In this document: positions 26,801 through 33,321 of the stretch, in pieces
Layout of the letters: every line of letters begins with the position of its first letter
How positions within the stretch are numbered: position 1 is the first letter of the stretch
Origin: Paenibacillus methanolicus
GTDB lineage: Bacteria > Bacillota > Bacilli > Paenibacillales > Paenibacillaceae
Length of the DNA stretch: 64,000 nt
NCBI RefSeq assembly: GCF_008124765.1
Contig: NZ_VNHS01000013.1
Location: 62,001-126,000 of the forward strand
Direction: 5' to 3'
Position numbers and translations under genes: made by a program
Notes under the pieces: model-generated
What the model was told of the DNA's origin: nothing
The model's database searches: none
The model's input: only the letters and a program-made list of their open reading frames with translations

Positions 26801-28321
26801 GTCCGCGAAGAGCTACAGCTGGAGCTGGAGATCGAACGGGAGCTTCATACGGAGGCGGCGTCTGCCGCGATCGAGGAGATTAATCGGCTGAGAACGGCCA
26901 ACGAAACTGCGCTGGAAGAGGCGCAAGCGCTGGCGCGCCAGCAGCTGGAGCAAGTCCGCGAAGCGTTCGCGAGCGGCATTGAGCAGGAGAAGCGCAAGCA
27001 TGAGACGATGCTCGAGGCGGAGCGGCAAGCGACCGCCGAGGCGCAAGCCGCTCATGCCACGGTGCTGCTGGAGCTTGAAGCCGCGAAGCAAGCGGCCGAG
27101 GCCGAGCTGGCAACCGTTCGCGGTCAAGCACAAGCCGAGCTAGATACGGCCCGTCAAGCCGCCGCTGTGGAGTTGGAAGCATTGAAGGCCACCCTTGCGC
27201 GCCAAGCGGAGGAGGAGCGACGGATGCTGCAAGCGCAGGTAGAGGAAGCGCGGCAAGCGGCGCAAACCGAGCTAGCTCGCGAGCGGGAGAGCTCGGGCCG
27301 TCAGCTGGCGCAGGAGCGCGAGGGCGCGCAAGCGCTGCTCGACGAAGCGGTGCTGGAGCAGATGGAGCTGGCCGAAACGCTCCGCGCCGAATACGAAGCG
27401 CGCATTCGCTCGCTCGAAGAAGCGAGGCAGACCGAGCTTGACCGCAGCCGGACGGCGAACGAAGAGTGGCGCGAGCAGGTCGAGGCGCTGGAAGCGGAGC
27501 TAGATCGCGTTCGCGGCGAGCGGGTAGCCGCCGTCGCGGCCGCGCAAGCGGCGGAAGGCGAGAGCCGGGCGCGATTGACCGAAGCCGAGGCTTCGATGCG
27601 GGCGCGAATCGACGAATTGGAATTCCAGCTGCTGGAAGCGTCGGAAGCGGCGACGGAGCTGCGCGTCCAGTTGGACGAGCTGAAGCAGAAGGAAGCTCAG
27701 CGTAGTCAAACCGCGGGAAGGCAGGACGAGCAGCTGCGCAAGCAGAGCGAGCAAGCCGCGACCGCGCAACGCCACGTACAGCAGCTGGAAGTGCAGGTCC
27801 GTGAGTTGACGGACGTCCGGGAGCGGCTTCGCCTGGAGCAGGAGACGCTCAAAGGCCGGGAGCGCGAGCTTAGGGCGAAGCTCGGCGCCGCTGAGCAAAG
27901 GCTGCTGGAACAGCGCGGCAATCTGCAGGAGCTAGAGACTCTTCGCGAACAGACCGCGGCGCGGATCGCCGAAGCGGAAGCAAGCCTTGCCGGCGCGCTG
28001 CAGCGCGCGGCCGAGCTGGAGCGAGAGCGTCAGGCGGCGGGCGAAGAGCTGGAGTTGGCGCGGCGCCAAGCTGCCGCGCACGCGGAAGCCGAGACAACGC
28101 TGGCGGACCAGCTTGCGCTCGCGCGGGACGAAGCGGAAGAGCGAATCCGCGAGCTAACGCGTCAAGTGTACGCGCTGCAATCCGAGATGGAAGAGCTGCA
28201 GCGGAATGCCGATCAAGCGGCGTTCGAGCGGCTGCAGGTCGAGCACAACAAGCTGAAGATCGAATATTCGAAGCTTCAGACCGAATACAACGAATGGATC
28301 GAACTGATCGAAGAAAGTTAA
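23891..28321 (+). CDS. zapA: Giant ZapA-domain coiled-coil protein (cell division)
   Basis: 1476 residues. Residues ~6-75 are a ZapA domain (KSITVDIYGHQFKLMGHTN... PRLDIPKLALLAAVHMAEDVFRL), the FtsZ-ring-binding module that is normally a whole protein of about 85-100 residues. The remaining ~1400 residues are an unbroken Ala/Glu/Leu/Gln/Arg-rich coiled coil with no Pro break. Residues 458-757 are twelve 25-residue units, each starting with His (HAGQTSELQAEIELL type). The gene position, between pheT and mutS2, is that of zapA in Bacillus. GAGGAGG and ATG are well spaced. Inference: a division-ring tether or filament whose length could span tens to ~200 nm. The frame is intact throughout. Confidence 0.9.
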   Translation: MDAAGRKSITVDIYGHQFKLMGHTNPEYIRRVAALVDENMHKLAKGYPRLDIPKLALLAAVHMAEDVFRLGRENEHLHETEIRCQTLAQELDGARAERESLQGELEQAKAAAIQELEKAYAEAADELTQLRQEKEKELAALKEAKETELATAERRHQSVITEMREELSLELELQREHYEQAAEATAAELERIRASLAEELRMAAESHAESAREAAAQLTRLQAELARERELGADETARLNAELEQAMLIYAEAEEKASEALAQTRAELNAELDGLKTEHMEALARAAAELEHEREAAGSVLARKTRELEEAIAAKETAEAAKEAELAALRQTMQERLEQAQIAVIAAEQAADEAVAKLRAELEAQLEQALAVQIEAEAEAVAELARVRDALQAELAQAQASHAEAAAAADELLRAQHALRLELEQARELRDSQEAQLDESKRRIEALQEQLAQAEQSHASHAGELRMEIELLHEELASAKDAHAGRTDELQAEIGLLRHELTQAKDAHANQEGELQAEIELLQEELEHTRSAHASHAGELRAEIERLEVELATAKDAHAGQTSELQAESHQLREELAKERDAHAFRAGELQAEIELLQDELAEKQSAHAIRAEELQARIERLEEERATDASAHASQTSELQAEIELLREELTVAQESHVGQKGDMQAEIERLRDQLAKSQDAHGIETSDLRTEIELLQEELAAANAAHAGQTDELQAAITRVREEQAQAGDLHASETSRLHAEIKQLHEELAQAKLSHSAESESLRAQLTQDTADAQARLTQAQAELDQLLAAFEEAESAAAAKLERLQTELAEERAASSDTIAELERELAAAQAALSTERENARAALADAHAQHVSREEEAQAEFAQAAAAAAEQLEAVSRDFEERIALAQLELAESEAGKEARLAQLQAQHDQAQEELREELRRIRDEARAQLELARESARLGLEGEREAAKAQLDRAALEAAAELSRVREELQLELEIERELHTEAASAAIEEINRLRTANETALEEAQALARQQLEQVREAFASGIEQEKRKHETMLEAERQATAEAQAAHATVLLELEAAKQAAEAELATVRGQAQAELDTARQAAAVELEALKATLARQAEEERRMLQAQVEEARQAAQTELARERESSGRQLAQEREGAQALLDEAVLEQMELAETLRAEYEARIRSLEEARQTELDRSRTANEEWREQVEALEAELDRVRGERVAAVAAAQAAEGESRARLTEAEASMRARIDELEFQLLEASEAATELRVQLDELKQKEAQRSQTAGRQDEQLRKQSEQAATAQRHVQQLEVQVRELTDVRERLRLEQETLKGRERELRAKLGAAEQRLLEQRGNLQELETLREQTAARIAEAEASLAGALQRAAELERERQAAGEELELARRQAAAHAEAETTLADQLALARDEAEERIRELTRQVYALQSEMEELQRNADQAAFERLQVEHNKLKIEYSKLQTEYNEWIELIEES
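25262..26161 (+). repeat. Twelve 75-bp in-frame repeats inside the zapA fusion gene
   Basis: Units start every 75 bp from 25262 to 26087, each encoding 25 residues beginning HA/HG/HV and carrying ELQAEIELL-like cores. Twenty-five residues equals two heptads plus one hendecad, so the coil phase is preserved across units. DNA identity between units is moderate. Confidence 0.9.
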
Positions 28322-28347
28322 GCAGCGGTTATCGGGGCAGAATTCGC

Positions 28348-28385
28348 AAGGGAGGGCTCGCCATAACGGAGAGCCCTCCCTTTTT
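28348..28385 (+). terminator. Rho-independent terminator after the zapA fusion
   Basis: AGGGAGGGCTC pairs with GAGCCCTCCCT and five T follow. Confidence 0.93.
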
Positions 28386-28401
28386 GCCATATAGGATCGT
28401 A

Positions 28402-28490
28402 TATTTATCATTCATATACAAAAGCCTCTATGTCTCTGGAATGAAACGCGCATCGCCGCTAAAAGACGGCACAGCCGTTTCACCTTGCCT
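28402..28490 (+). repeat. Dispersed structured element, copy 2 (downstream of the zapA fusion)
   Basis: Same order as copy 1: TATTTATCA, AT-rich stretch, ATGAAACGCGC, hairpin with loop CTAAAAGA, CCGTTTC, CTTGCCTG. Outer stem GAAACG/CGTTTC and inner GCCG/CGGC are kept; the middle of the stem has mismatches. It begins 17 bases after the terminator at 28348-28385. Confidence 0.65.
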
Positions 28491-28510
28491 GCCGCGCGCA
28501 GGAGGAACAT

Positions 28511-28549
28511 AAAGAAAAGCGCCCCGACGCCAAGATGGCGCGAGACGCT
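28511..28549 (-). terminator. Terminator of the cupredoxin lipoprotein gene
   Basis: On the minus strand AGCGTCTCGCGCC pairs imperfectly with GGCGTCGGGGCGCT, followed by TTTTCTTT. Confidence 0.75.
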
Positions 28550-28554
28550 AGCAT

Positions 28555-28935
28555 TTATTCGACGACGATCGTCGATTTCATTTTGGAGTGGCCGGCGCCG
28601 CACTGAATGTTACAGAAGAAGGTGTACGTGCCCGGTTCGTTAATGGTGACGACTTCGGCGTCGCCGGACTGGATTTTCACGCCGAGATCCTCGATTAGGA
28701 TGCCGTGAATACCCGATTTGGTTTCGACGCTGATTTTCGTCGCTTCGCCTTTTTTGATTTTATATTCGGCTTGGTCAAACTCCCAGTTGGATGCTTTGAT
28801 GACGATTTCGCTCGCGGCCGTAGCCGGTTCTTCTACCGCGCTTCCCGTCTCTTCGGCGTTGTTGCCGGAACCGCAAGCGGCCAATACGAGCATGATTGCG
28901 GCGAGCGTCATCATGAGCCATGTTTTCTTGAACAA
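28555..28935 (-). CDS. CuA-type cupredoxin lipoprotein (COX2-like domain)
   Basis: 126 residues from TTG 28935 (AAAGGGG 9-10 bases upstream). A lipoprotein signal ends in LVLAAC. The ~95-residue mature part is a cupredoxin barrel: SNWEFDQAEYKIKKGEATKISVETKSGIHGILIEDLGV and the ligand loop CNIQCGAGHSKM, which is the C-x3-C-x3-H-x2-M set of a binuclear CuA site, with the His of GIHG as the second His ligand. Such small lipoproteins act as electron carriers or copper donors to cytochrome oxidase. It is transcribed alone on the strand opposite its neighbours. No oxidase gene is in the window. Confidence 0.9.
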   Translation of the reverse strand: MFKKTWLMMTLAAIMLVLAACGSGNNAEETGSAVEEPATAASEIVIKASNWEFDQAEYKIKKGEATKISVETKSGIHGILIEDLGVKIQSGDAEVVTINEPGTYTFFCNIQCGAGHSKMKSTIVVE

Positions 28936-29072
28936 AGGTGATACCCCTTTCCGTGCGTGGACTTTAGTTCTAGTGATTCGTACTTAAGTATACCGCTAAT
29001 CGGACAAAATACCAGTGACGAACTGTTGAAGGATCGAATGCGTACGATGTCGATTTGCGGAGAAGCGCACAT

Positions 29073-29108
29073 AAAACCGGCCCCGCATGGAGGCGAGGCC
29101 GAGTTTTA
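29073..29108. terminator. Bidirectional terminator-like hairpin downstream of the holin-like gene
   Basis: CCGGCCCCGC pairs with GCGAGGCCGAG imperfectly; T-runs occur on both strands (AAAACC before, GTTTTAT after). Confidence 0.7.
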
Positions 29109-29133
29109 TATCATGCGATGAAGCCCGAGAACC

Positions 29134-29496
29134 TTAACCGCGCTCTTCCCGACGACCGGCCTCGTATGGCGTGCTGACCGGAATGAACAAGTCGATGATC
29201 CCGATCACCAAGGCCGCGAGGATGGCGCCGAGCCATGTGACGGCGACGCCGCCGACGATGAATTGCGCGACCCAGATGACGGCCGCACTGGCGATGAATC
29301 CGACGATGCCGCGCCCGAACGGCGTCACGCGTTTGCCGAAAATCCCTTCAATGATCCAGCCGAACGCCGCGATGACCAGTGCCAAGAACAACGCGCTCCA
29401 GAAACCGCCGACGCTGAACTGCGGGACGATGTAGCCGACCACCATCAAGACGATCGCCGCTACGATGAAACGGACGATATGACCCAAAATATGCAT
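29134..29496 (-). CDS. Phage-holin-4-family membrane protein (YvlD-like)
   Basis: 120 residues from ATG 29496, with AGGAGGG 6-7 bases upstream (the in-frame codon at 29547 has none). Four hydrophobic helices are seen: ILGHIVRFIVAAIVLMVVGYIV, ALFLALVIAAFGWIIEGIFG, IVGFIASAAVIWVAQFIV and WLGAILAALVIGIIDLFIPV. The pattern fits the Mycobact/phage holin family IV (PF04020), of which Bacillus YvlD is a SigW-controlled member linked to membrane stress. The protein is not in a prophage context here. The upstream region shares TTGTTGCAAC with the LLM oxidoreductase promoter. Confidence 0.85.
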   Translation of the reverse strand: MHILGHIVRFIVAAIVLMVVGYIVPQFSVGGFWSALFLALVIAAFGWIIEGIFGKRVTPFGRGIVGFIASAAVIWVAQFIVGGVAVTWLGAILAALVIGIIDLFIPVSTPYEAGRREERG

Positions 29497-29648
29497 GACG
29501 AAACCCTCCTGAACCAAAGTTTGTGATGCAAAGTTTCGTTGCAACAACTAGTGTCCCCCGCCTGATGACGGGCATGCATCCCAGCTTCCGTCATGGCATA
29601 CGCATACAGCTTCGGCTATAATAAGGAACGAGAGGAGTTGTGCTCAGA

Positions 29649-32012
29649 TTGGACACCAAAATACTGCAAACATTAGAGTTTTCCAAAATTGTACATAGAT
29701 TGACCTCCCATGCGGCGACTTCGCTCGGCAAGGCGGCGGCGGAAGCGTTAAGCCCAAGCTCCGACCTGGAAGAAGTGAAGCTGCGGCTGCAAACGACGGA
29801 CGAAGCCTATAAGGCGGACCGGCTGAAGGGCAACGCGCCGTTCGGCGGCGTGACCAACATTCGTCCGCAGCTGCTCCGATCCAAGATAGGCGGCACCCTT
29901 AATCCGGCCGAGCTGCTGGAGATCGCCGAGACGATCCGCGGTTCGCGCAGAGTGAAGCGGCACGTGCTTAATCTGCACGAGGACGATCCGATTCCGCAGC
30001 TGGCGTTTCAGGCGGAGCAGCTTACCGAGCACAAGTCGCTCGAGGACGCGATTCTCGCCTGCATCGACGACCAAGCGGAAGTGATGGATAGCGCAAGCAG
30101 CGAGTTGGCGGCGATCCGCAGGGAAATCCGCGGCGGCGAAGGCCGCATCCGCGAGAAGCTCGAGAGCATGATTCGATCCTCCTCCGTGCAGAAAATGCTG
30201 CAGGACGCGATTATTACGATCCGCGGCGACCGCTACGTCATTCCGGTAAAGCAAGAATACCGCTCGCACTTTGGCGGCATCGTGCACGATCAATCCGGAT
30301 CGGGCGCGACGCTGTTCATCGAGCCGGAAGCGATCGTGGCAATGAACAATAAGCTGCGGGAGCAGCGGGCGGCCGAGTCGCGCGAAATCGAGAAAATCCT
30401 CCAGATCCTCACGGCGCAGACGGCGGAATACGCGGATGAACTGCTGCTCGATCTCGACGTGCTCGGCCAGTTGGACTTCGCTTTCGCGAAAGCGCGTCTT
30501 GCCCACGGCATGCGCGCCAGCCTGCCGATGGTGAACGATCGAGGATTCCTGAAGCTGAAGCGCGGCCGCCATCCGCTCATCGCGCACGAGAAGGTGGTTC
30601 CGCTTGACGTGGAGTTAGGCGATCAATATTCGGCGATCATCGTAACCGGACCGAATACCGGGGGTAAGACGGTATCGCTCAAGACGATCGGCCTGCTCAG
30701 CTTGATGGCGATGTCGGGTCTGTTCGTTCCGGCCGAGGATGGCAGCGAGCTGAGCGTGTTCGACGCGATCTACGCCGACATCGGCGACGAGCAGAGCATC
30801 GAGCAAAGCTTAAGTACGTTCTCCAGCCACTTGACCAATATCATCCGCATCTTGAAAGGCATGACGCCGAGAAGCCTCGTGCTGCTCGACGAACTCGGCG
30901 CGGGCACGGACCCGGCGGAAGGCTCGGCGCTGGCGATCGCGATTCTGGAGCACATGCACAAGATGGGCTGCCGGATCGTGGCGACGACGCATTACAGCGA
31001 GCTGAAGGCATACGCCTATAACCGTAAAGGCATTATCAACGCGAGCATGGAGTTCGACGTGCAGACGCTCAGCCCGACGTATCGGCTGCTCGTCGGCGTG
31101 CCCGGCCGAAGCAACGCGTTCGCGATCGCCGAACGGCTCGGCCTGCAGCGCTCGATCATCGAGCACGCGCGCGGGGAAGTCAGCGAAGAGGACATGCGCG
31201 TCGAGTCCATGATTGCCTCACTCGAAGCGGACCGTATCGGGGCCGAAGCCGAACGCCATAGGGCCGAGGCGCTGCGCAAGCAGATGGAGGCGCAGCGGGA
31301 GCGCCACGAGGAAGAGCTGCAGCGTTTCGAGGAGCAGCGCGACAGGCTGCTCGAGAAGGCGCACGAGGAAGCGCGCGAAGCGGTCGCGAAGGCGAAGCGC
31401 GAAGCCGAGACGATCATCGCCGACCTGCGCAAGCTGGCGCTCGAGGAAGGCGCTTCGGTCAAGGAGCATAAGCTGATTGAAGCCAGACGCAAGCTCGATG
31501 ACGCCGCGCCGGCGCCGAAGCTGGCGAAGGGCGCCAAGACGAAGCCAGCCAAGTCGCAGCAGATAAGTCCGGGCGACGAAGTCACGGTGTACAGCCTGAA
31601 CCAGCGCGGTCATATCGTGGAACTTAGCGGGTCCGACGCGCTCGTCCAACTGGGCATCATGAAGATGAAGGTGGCGCTCTCCGACTTGGAGCTCGTGAAG
31701 CGGGCCGAGACGGCCAAGACGCAGCAGCCGAAACAGGCTGCCAGCTTGAAGCGGACGCGCGACGAAAATACGCGGATGGAGCTGGACCTGCGGGGAGCGA
31801 ACCTGGAAGAAGCGATCCACGAGGTGGATCGCTTCCTGGACGAGTCTTTCCTGGCGGGACTAGGCCGCGTGTACATTATCCATGGCAAAGGCACGGGCAT
31901 TCTGCGTACGGGCATTAGCGATTTCCTGCGCCGTCACAAGCATGTGAAAGGTTACCGGCTGGGCGATTACGGGGAAGGCGGGTCGGGCGTGACGGTAGCG
32001 GAGTTGAAGTAA
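29649..32012 (+). CDS. mutS2: Endonuclease MutS2 (ribosome rescue / anti-recombination ATPase)
   Basis: 787 residues from TTG 29649, about 10 bases after AGGAG; GTG 29640 in frame is too near that site, and the family starts MDxKILxTLEF. Domains: N-terminal MutS core and lever helices, an ABC-type ATPase with Walker A GPNTGGKTVSLKT near residue 335, signature STFSSHLTNI, Walker B SLVLLDELGAGTDP, a coiled-coil clamp (ESMIASLEADRIGAEAERHRAEALRKQMEAQ), a KOW-like segment, and the C-terminal Smr nuclease domain (LDLRGANLEEAIHEVDRFLDESF... IIHGKGTGILR). All catalytic motifs are intact. A TATAAT at 29617-29622 is a likely -10 box. A DUF350 gene follows after 25 bp. Confidence 0.97.
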   Translation: MDTKILQTLEFSKIVHRLTSHAATSLGKAAAEALSPSSDLEEVKLRLQTTDEAYKADRLKGNAPFGGVTNIRPQLLRSKIGGTLNPAELLEIAETIRGSRRVKRHVLNLHEDDPIPQLAFQAEQLTEHKSLEDAILACIDDQAEVMDSASSELAAIRREIRGGEGRIREKLESMIRSSSVQKMLQDAIITIRGDRYVIPVKQEYRSHFGGIVHDQSGSGATLFIEPEAIVAMNNKLREQRAAESREIEKILQILTAQTAEYADELLLDLDVLGQLDFAFAKARLAHGMRASLPMVNDRGFLKLKRGRHPLIAHEKVVPLDVELGDQYSAIIVTGPNTGGKTVSLKTIGLLSLMAMSGLFVPAEDGSELSVFDAIYADIGDEQSIEQSLSTFSSHLTNIIRILKGMTPRSLVLLDELGAGTDPAEGSALAIAILEHMHKMGCRIVATTHYSELKAYAYNRKGIINASMEFDVQTLSPTYRLLVGVPGRSNAFAIAERLGLQRSIIEHARGEVSEEDMRVESMIASLEADRIGAEAERHRAEALRKQMEAQRERHEEELQRFEEQRDRLLEKAHEEAREAVAKAKREAETIIADLRKLALEEGASVKEHKLIEARRKLDDAAPAPKLAKGAKTKPAKSQQISPGDEVTVYSLNQRGHIVELSGSDALVQLGIMKMKVALSDLELVKRAETAKTQQPKQAASLKRTRDENTRMELDLRGANLEEAIHEVDRFLDESFLAGLGRVYIIHGKGTGILRTGISDFLRRHKHVKGYRLGDYGEGGSGVTVAELK

Positions 32013-32037
32013 GTTTACGCACGGGAGGTGCCCGCCG

Positions 32038-32460
32038 GTGGAACGCGAAGTCGATCAACTGCTGAGCAATCCGTATGCCGCTTCGCTTGCCTATGTTTCG
32101 GTGGCGGTTTTGGCCTTGGTCGTGTTTTTATTCCTGTTCGAGGTCGTGACGCGCTATAATTGCTGGGACGAGATTCGCAAGGGCAACGTCGCGGTAGCCA
32201 TGGCAACGGGAGGCAAAATATTCGGCATTTGCAATATTTTTCGTTTCTCCATCGAAGCGAACGACTCCGTCTACGAGAGCATGGGCTGGGCCGGCTTCGG
32301 CTTCGTCCTGCTGTTGGCCGCGTACTTCCTGTTTGAATTTTTGACGCCGGTCTTCCGGATCGACGACGAGATCGGCCGGGATAACCGGGCCGTCGGGTTT
32401 ATCGCCATGATGATATCGGTCGCGCTGTCCTATGTCATCGGCGCCACCGTCATCATTTGA
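32038..32460 (+). CDS. DUF350 membrane protein (YshE/YjfL type)
   Basis: 140 residues from GTG 32038 (GGGAGGTG upstream). Four membrane helices: AYVSVAVLALVVFLFLFEVV, GNVAVAMATGGKIFGICNIF, GFGFVLLLAAYFLFEFLTP, and AVGFIAMMISVALSYVIGATVII. RYNCWDEIRKGNVAVAMATGG is the conserved DUF350/UPF0719 motif; B. subtilis yshE occupies the same place after mutS2. The function is unknown, although related proteins occur in membrane/stress operons. It forms a unit with mutS2 and possibly with the small membrane ORF 39 bp downstream. Confidence 0.88.
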   Translation: MEREVDQLLSNPYAASLAYVSVAVLALVVFLFLFEVVTRYNCWDEIRKGNVAVAMATGGKIFGICNIFRFSIEANDSVYESMGWAGFGFVLLLAAYFLFEFLTPVFRIDDEIGRDNRAVGFIAMMISVALSYVIGATVII

Positions 32461-32499
32461 GAGGCGCGGCCATCATTGCTATGCTGAAAGGAACGTTTA

Positions 32500-32583
32500 T
32501 TGGGGATGAAATATTTATGGGGAACGCTGCTTGCGCTGGCCGTGCTGTTCTTTGCGCTCGGCGTCTGGTATGTGACGAAATAA
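32500..32583 (+). CDS. 27-residue single-pass membrane small protein
   Basis: From TTG 32500 the frame reads MGMKYLWGTLLALAVLFFAL and on to GVWYVTK, a single membrane helix with charged ends. AAAGGA (32487-32492) is 7 bases before the TTG; ATG 32506 is the internal alternative. It lies between the DUF350 gene and the zinc-ribbon gene, on the same strand. Small hydrophobic ORFs of this form are often real in Firmicutes, but there is no family evidence here. Confidence 0.5.
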   Translation: MGMKYLWGTLLALAVLFFALGVWYVTK

Positions 32584-32620
32584 GAAACCATGTTGGTTAT
32601 TTAGGCCGGAGGAATTCGAA

Positions 32621-33199
32621 ATGAGCGAAATCGAAGCGACAGCGGTGTGTCCGTGGTGCCACACCGAGATTATTTGGGATAGCGAGATTGGGCCGGAGAA
32701 GCATTGCCCGTACTGCGGCAATGAATTGTCCGGTTACCGGACCGTGCAGATCGGAATCGATCAAGCGGACGAAGAGGAAGACGATGACGTAGAAGAGTCG
32801 CCGGCCAAAGGCGAGAACGGCGAATCGTACGACGATCTATGGGACGACGAGGATTCGAATACGGCTAGCTCGCGCTCGGCTCAGCGCAGCGGCGGATCGT
32901 TCGGCGTTGGCGGCGGCCATCTGGCCGCGCAGGCGACCGTACAGCGGCTGCTGGAGCAGCAACTTGACATGCCGGAGTGTCCGGTATGCCGCGAATTCCT
33001 GCTGGAAGCCGGCACGCAGACGGTGGCCGAGGGGTTCGCGCCGGTCTATTCCAAGCTGCTGAAGGGGCCGCTGTTGGCCGCGCCGTTCCAGGTCGTCACG
33101 TATGTGTGCCCGGCGTGCTTCCATGTGGCGAACAAGCTGGCCAAGGCGGATCAAGACCGGATGATCGAGACGCTGGCGGAAGCGGCGGACGATCTGTAA
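32621..33199 (+). CDS. Zinc-ribbon protein of unknown function
   Basis: 192 residues. The N-terminus has CPWC-x17-CPYC (VCPWCHTEIIWDSEIGPEKHCPYC), a zinc-ribbon or rubredoxin-like knuckle, and the C-terminal part has CPVC and CPAC (PECPVCREFLLEAG ... TYVCPACFHVANKL), a second pair that could bind another zinc. Between them is an acidic, disordered stretch (EEEDDDVEE, DDLWDDEDS). No signal peptide or membrane helix. A GGAGG site lies 7 bases before the ATG. No specific role is known; nucleic-acid or protein binding is only an inference from the zinc knuckles. Confidence 0.75.
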   Translation: MSEIEATAVCPWCHTEIIWDSEIGPEKHCPYCGNELSGYRTVQIGIDQADEEEDDDVEESPAKGENGESYDDLWDDEDSNTASSRSAQRSGGSFGVGGGHLAAQATVQRLLEQQLDMPECPVCREFLLEAGTQTVAEGFAPVYSKLLKGPLLAAPFQVVTYVCPACFHVANKLAKADQDRMIETLAEAADDL

Positions 33200-33252
33200 A
33201 CCAGAGGCCGGCCTCACCTGGTAACTGGAGCCAAGCGCTTCGCATGGGGCAT

Positions 33253-33315
33253 CGTTCCTCCCTCGCCTGGGTATCTTACGTCAAGAGCACGTAAGCGACC
33301 AAGGTGGGAGGAACG
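33253..33315 (+). promoter_or_regulatory. Long 5' UTR hairpin that includes the MFS ribosome-binding site
   Basis: CGTTCCTCCC (33253-33262) pairs perfectly with GGGAGGAACG (33306-33315), which is the ribosome site of the gene starting at 33322. An inner stem, CTTACGT (33275-33281) with ACGTAAG (33289-33295), continues the helix; CCTGG with CCAAGG fills the middle. In this fold translation would be blocked. Confidence 0.6.
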
Positions 33316-33321
33316 AGAGTT

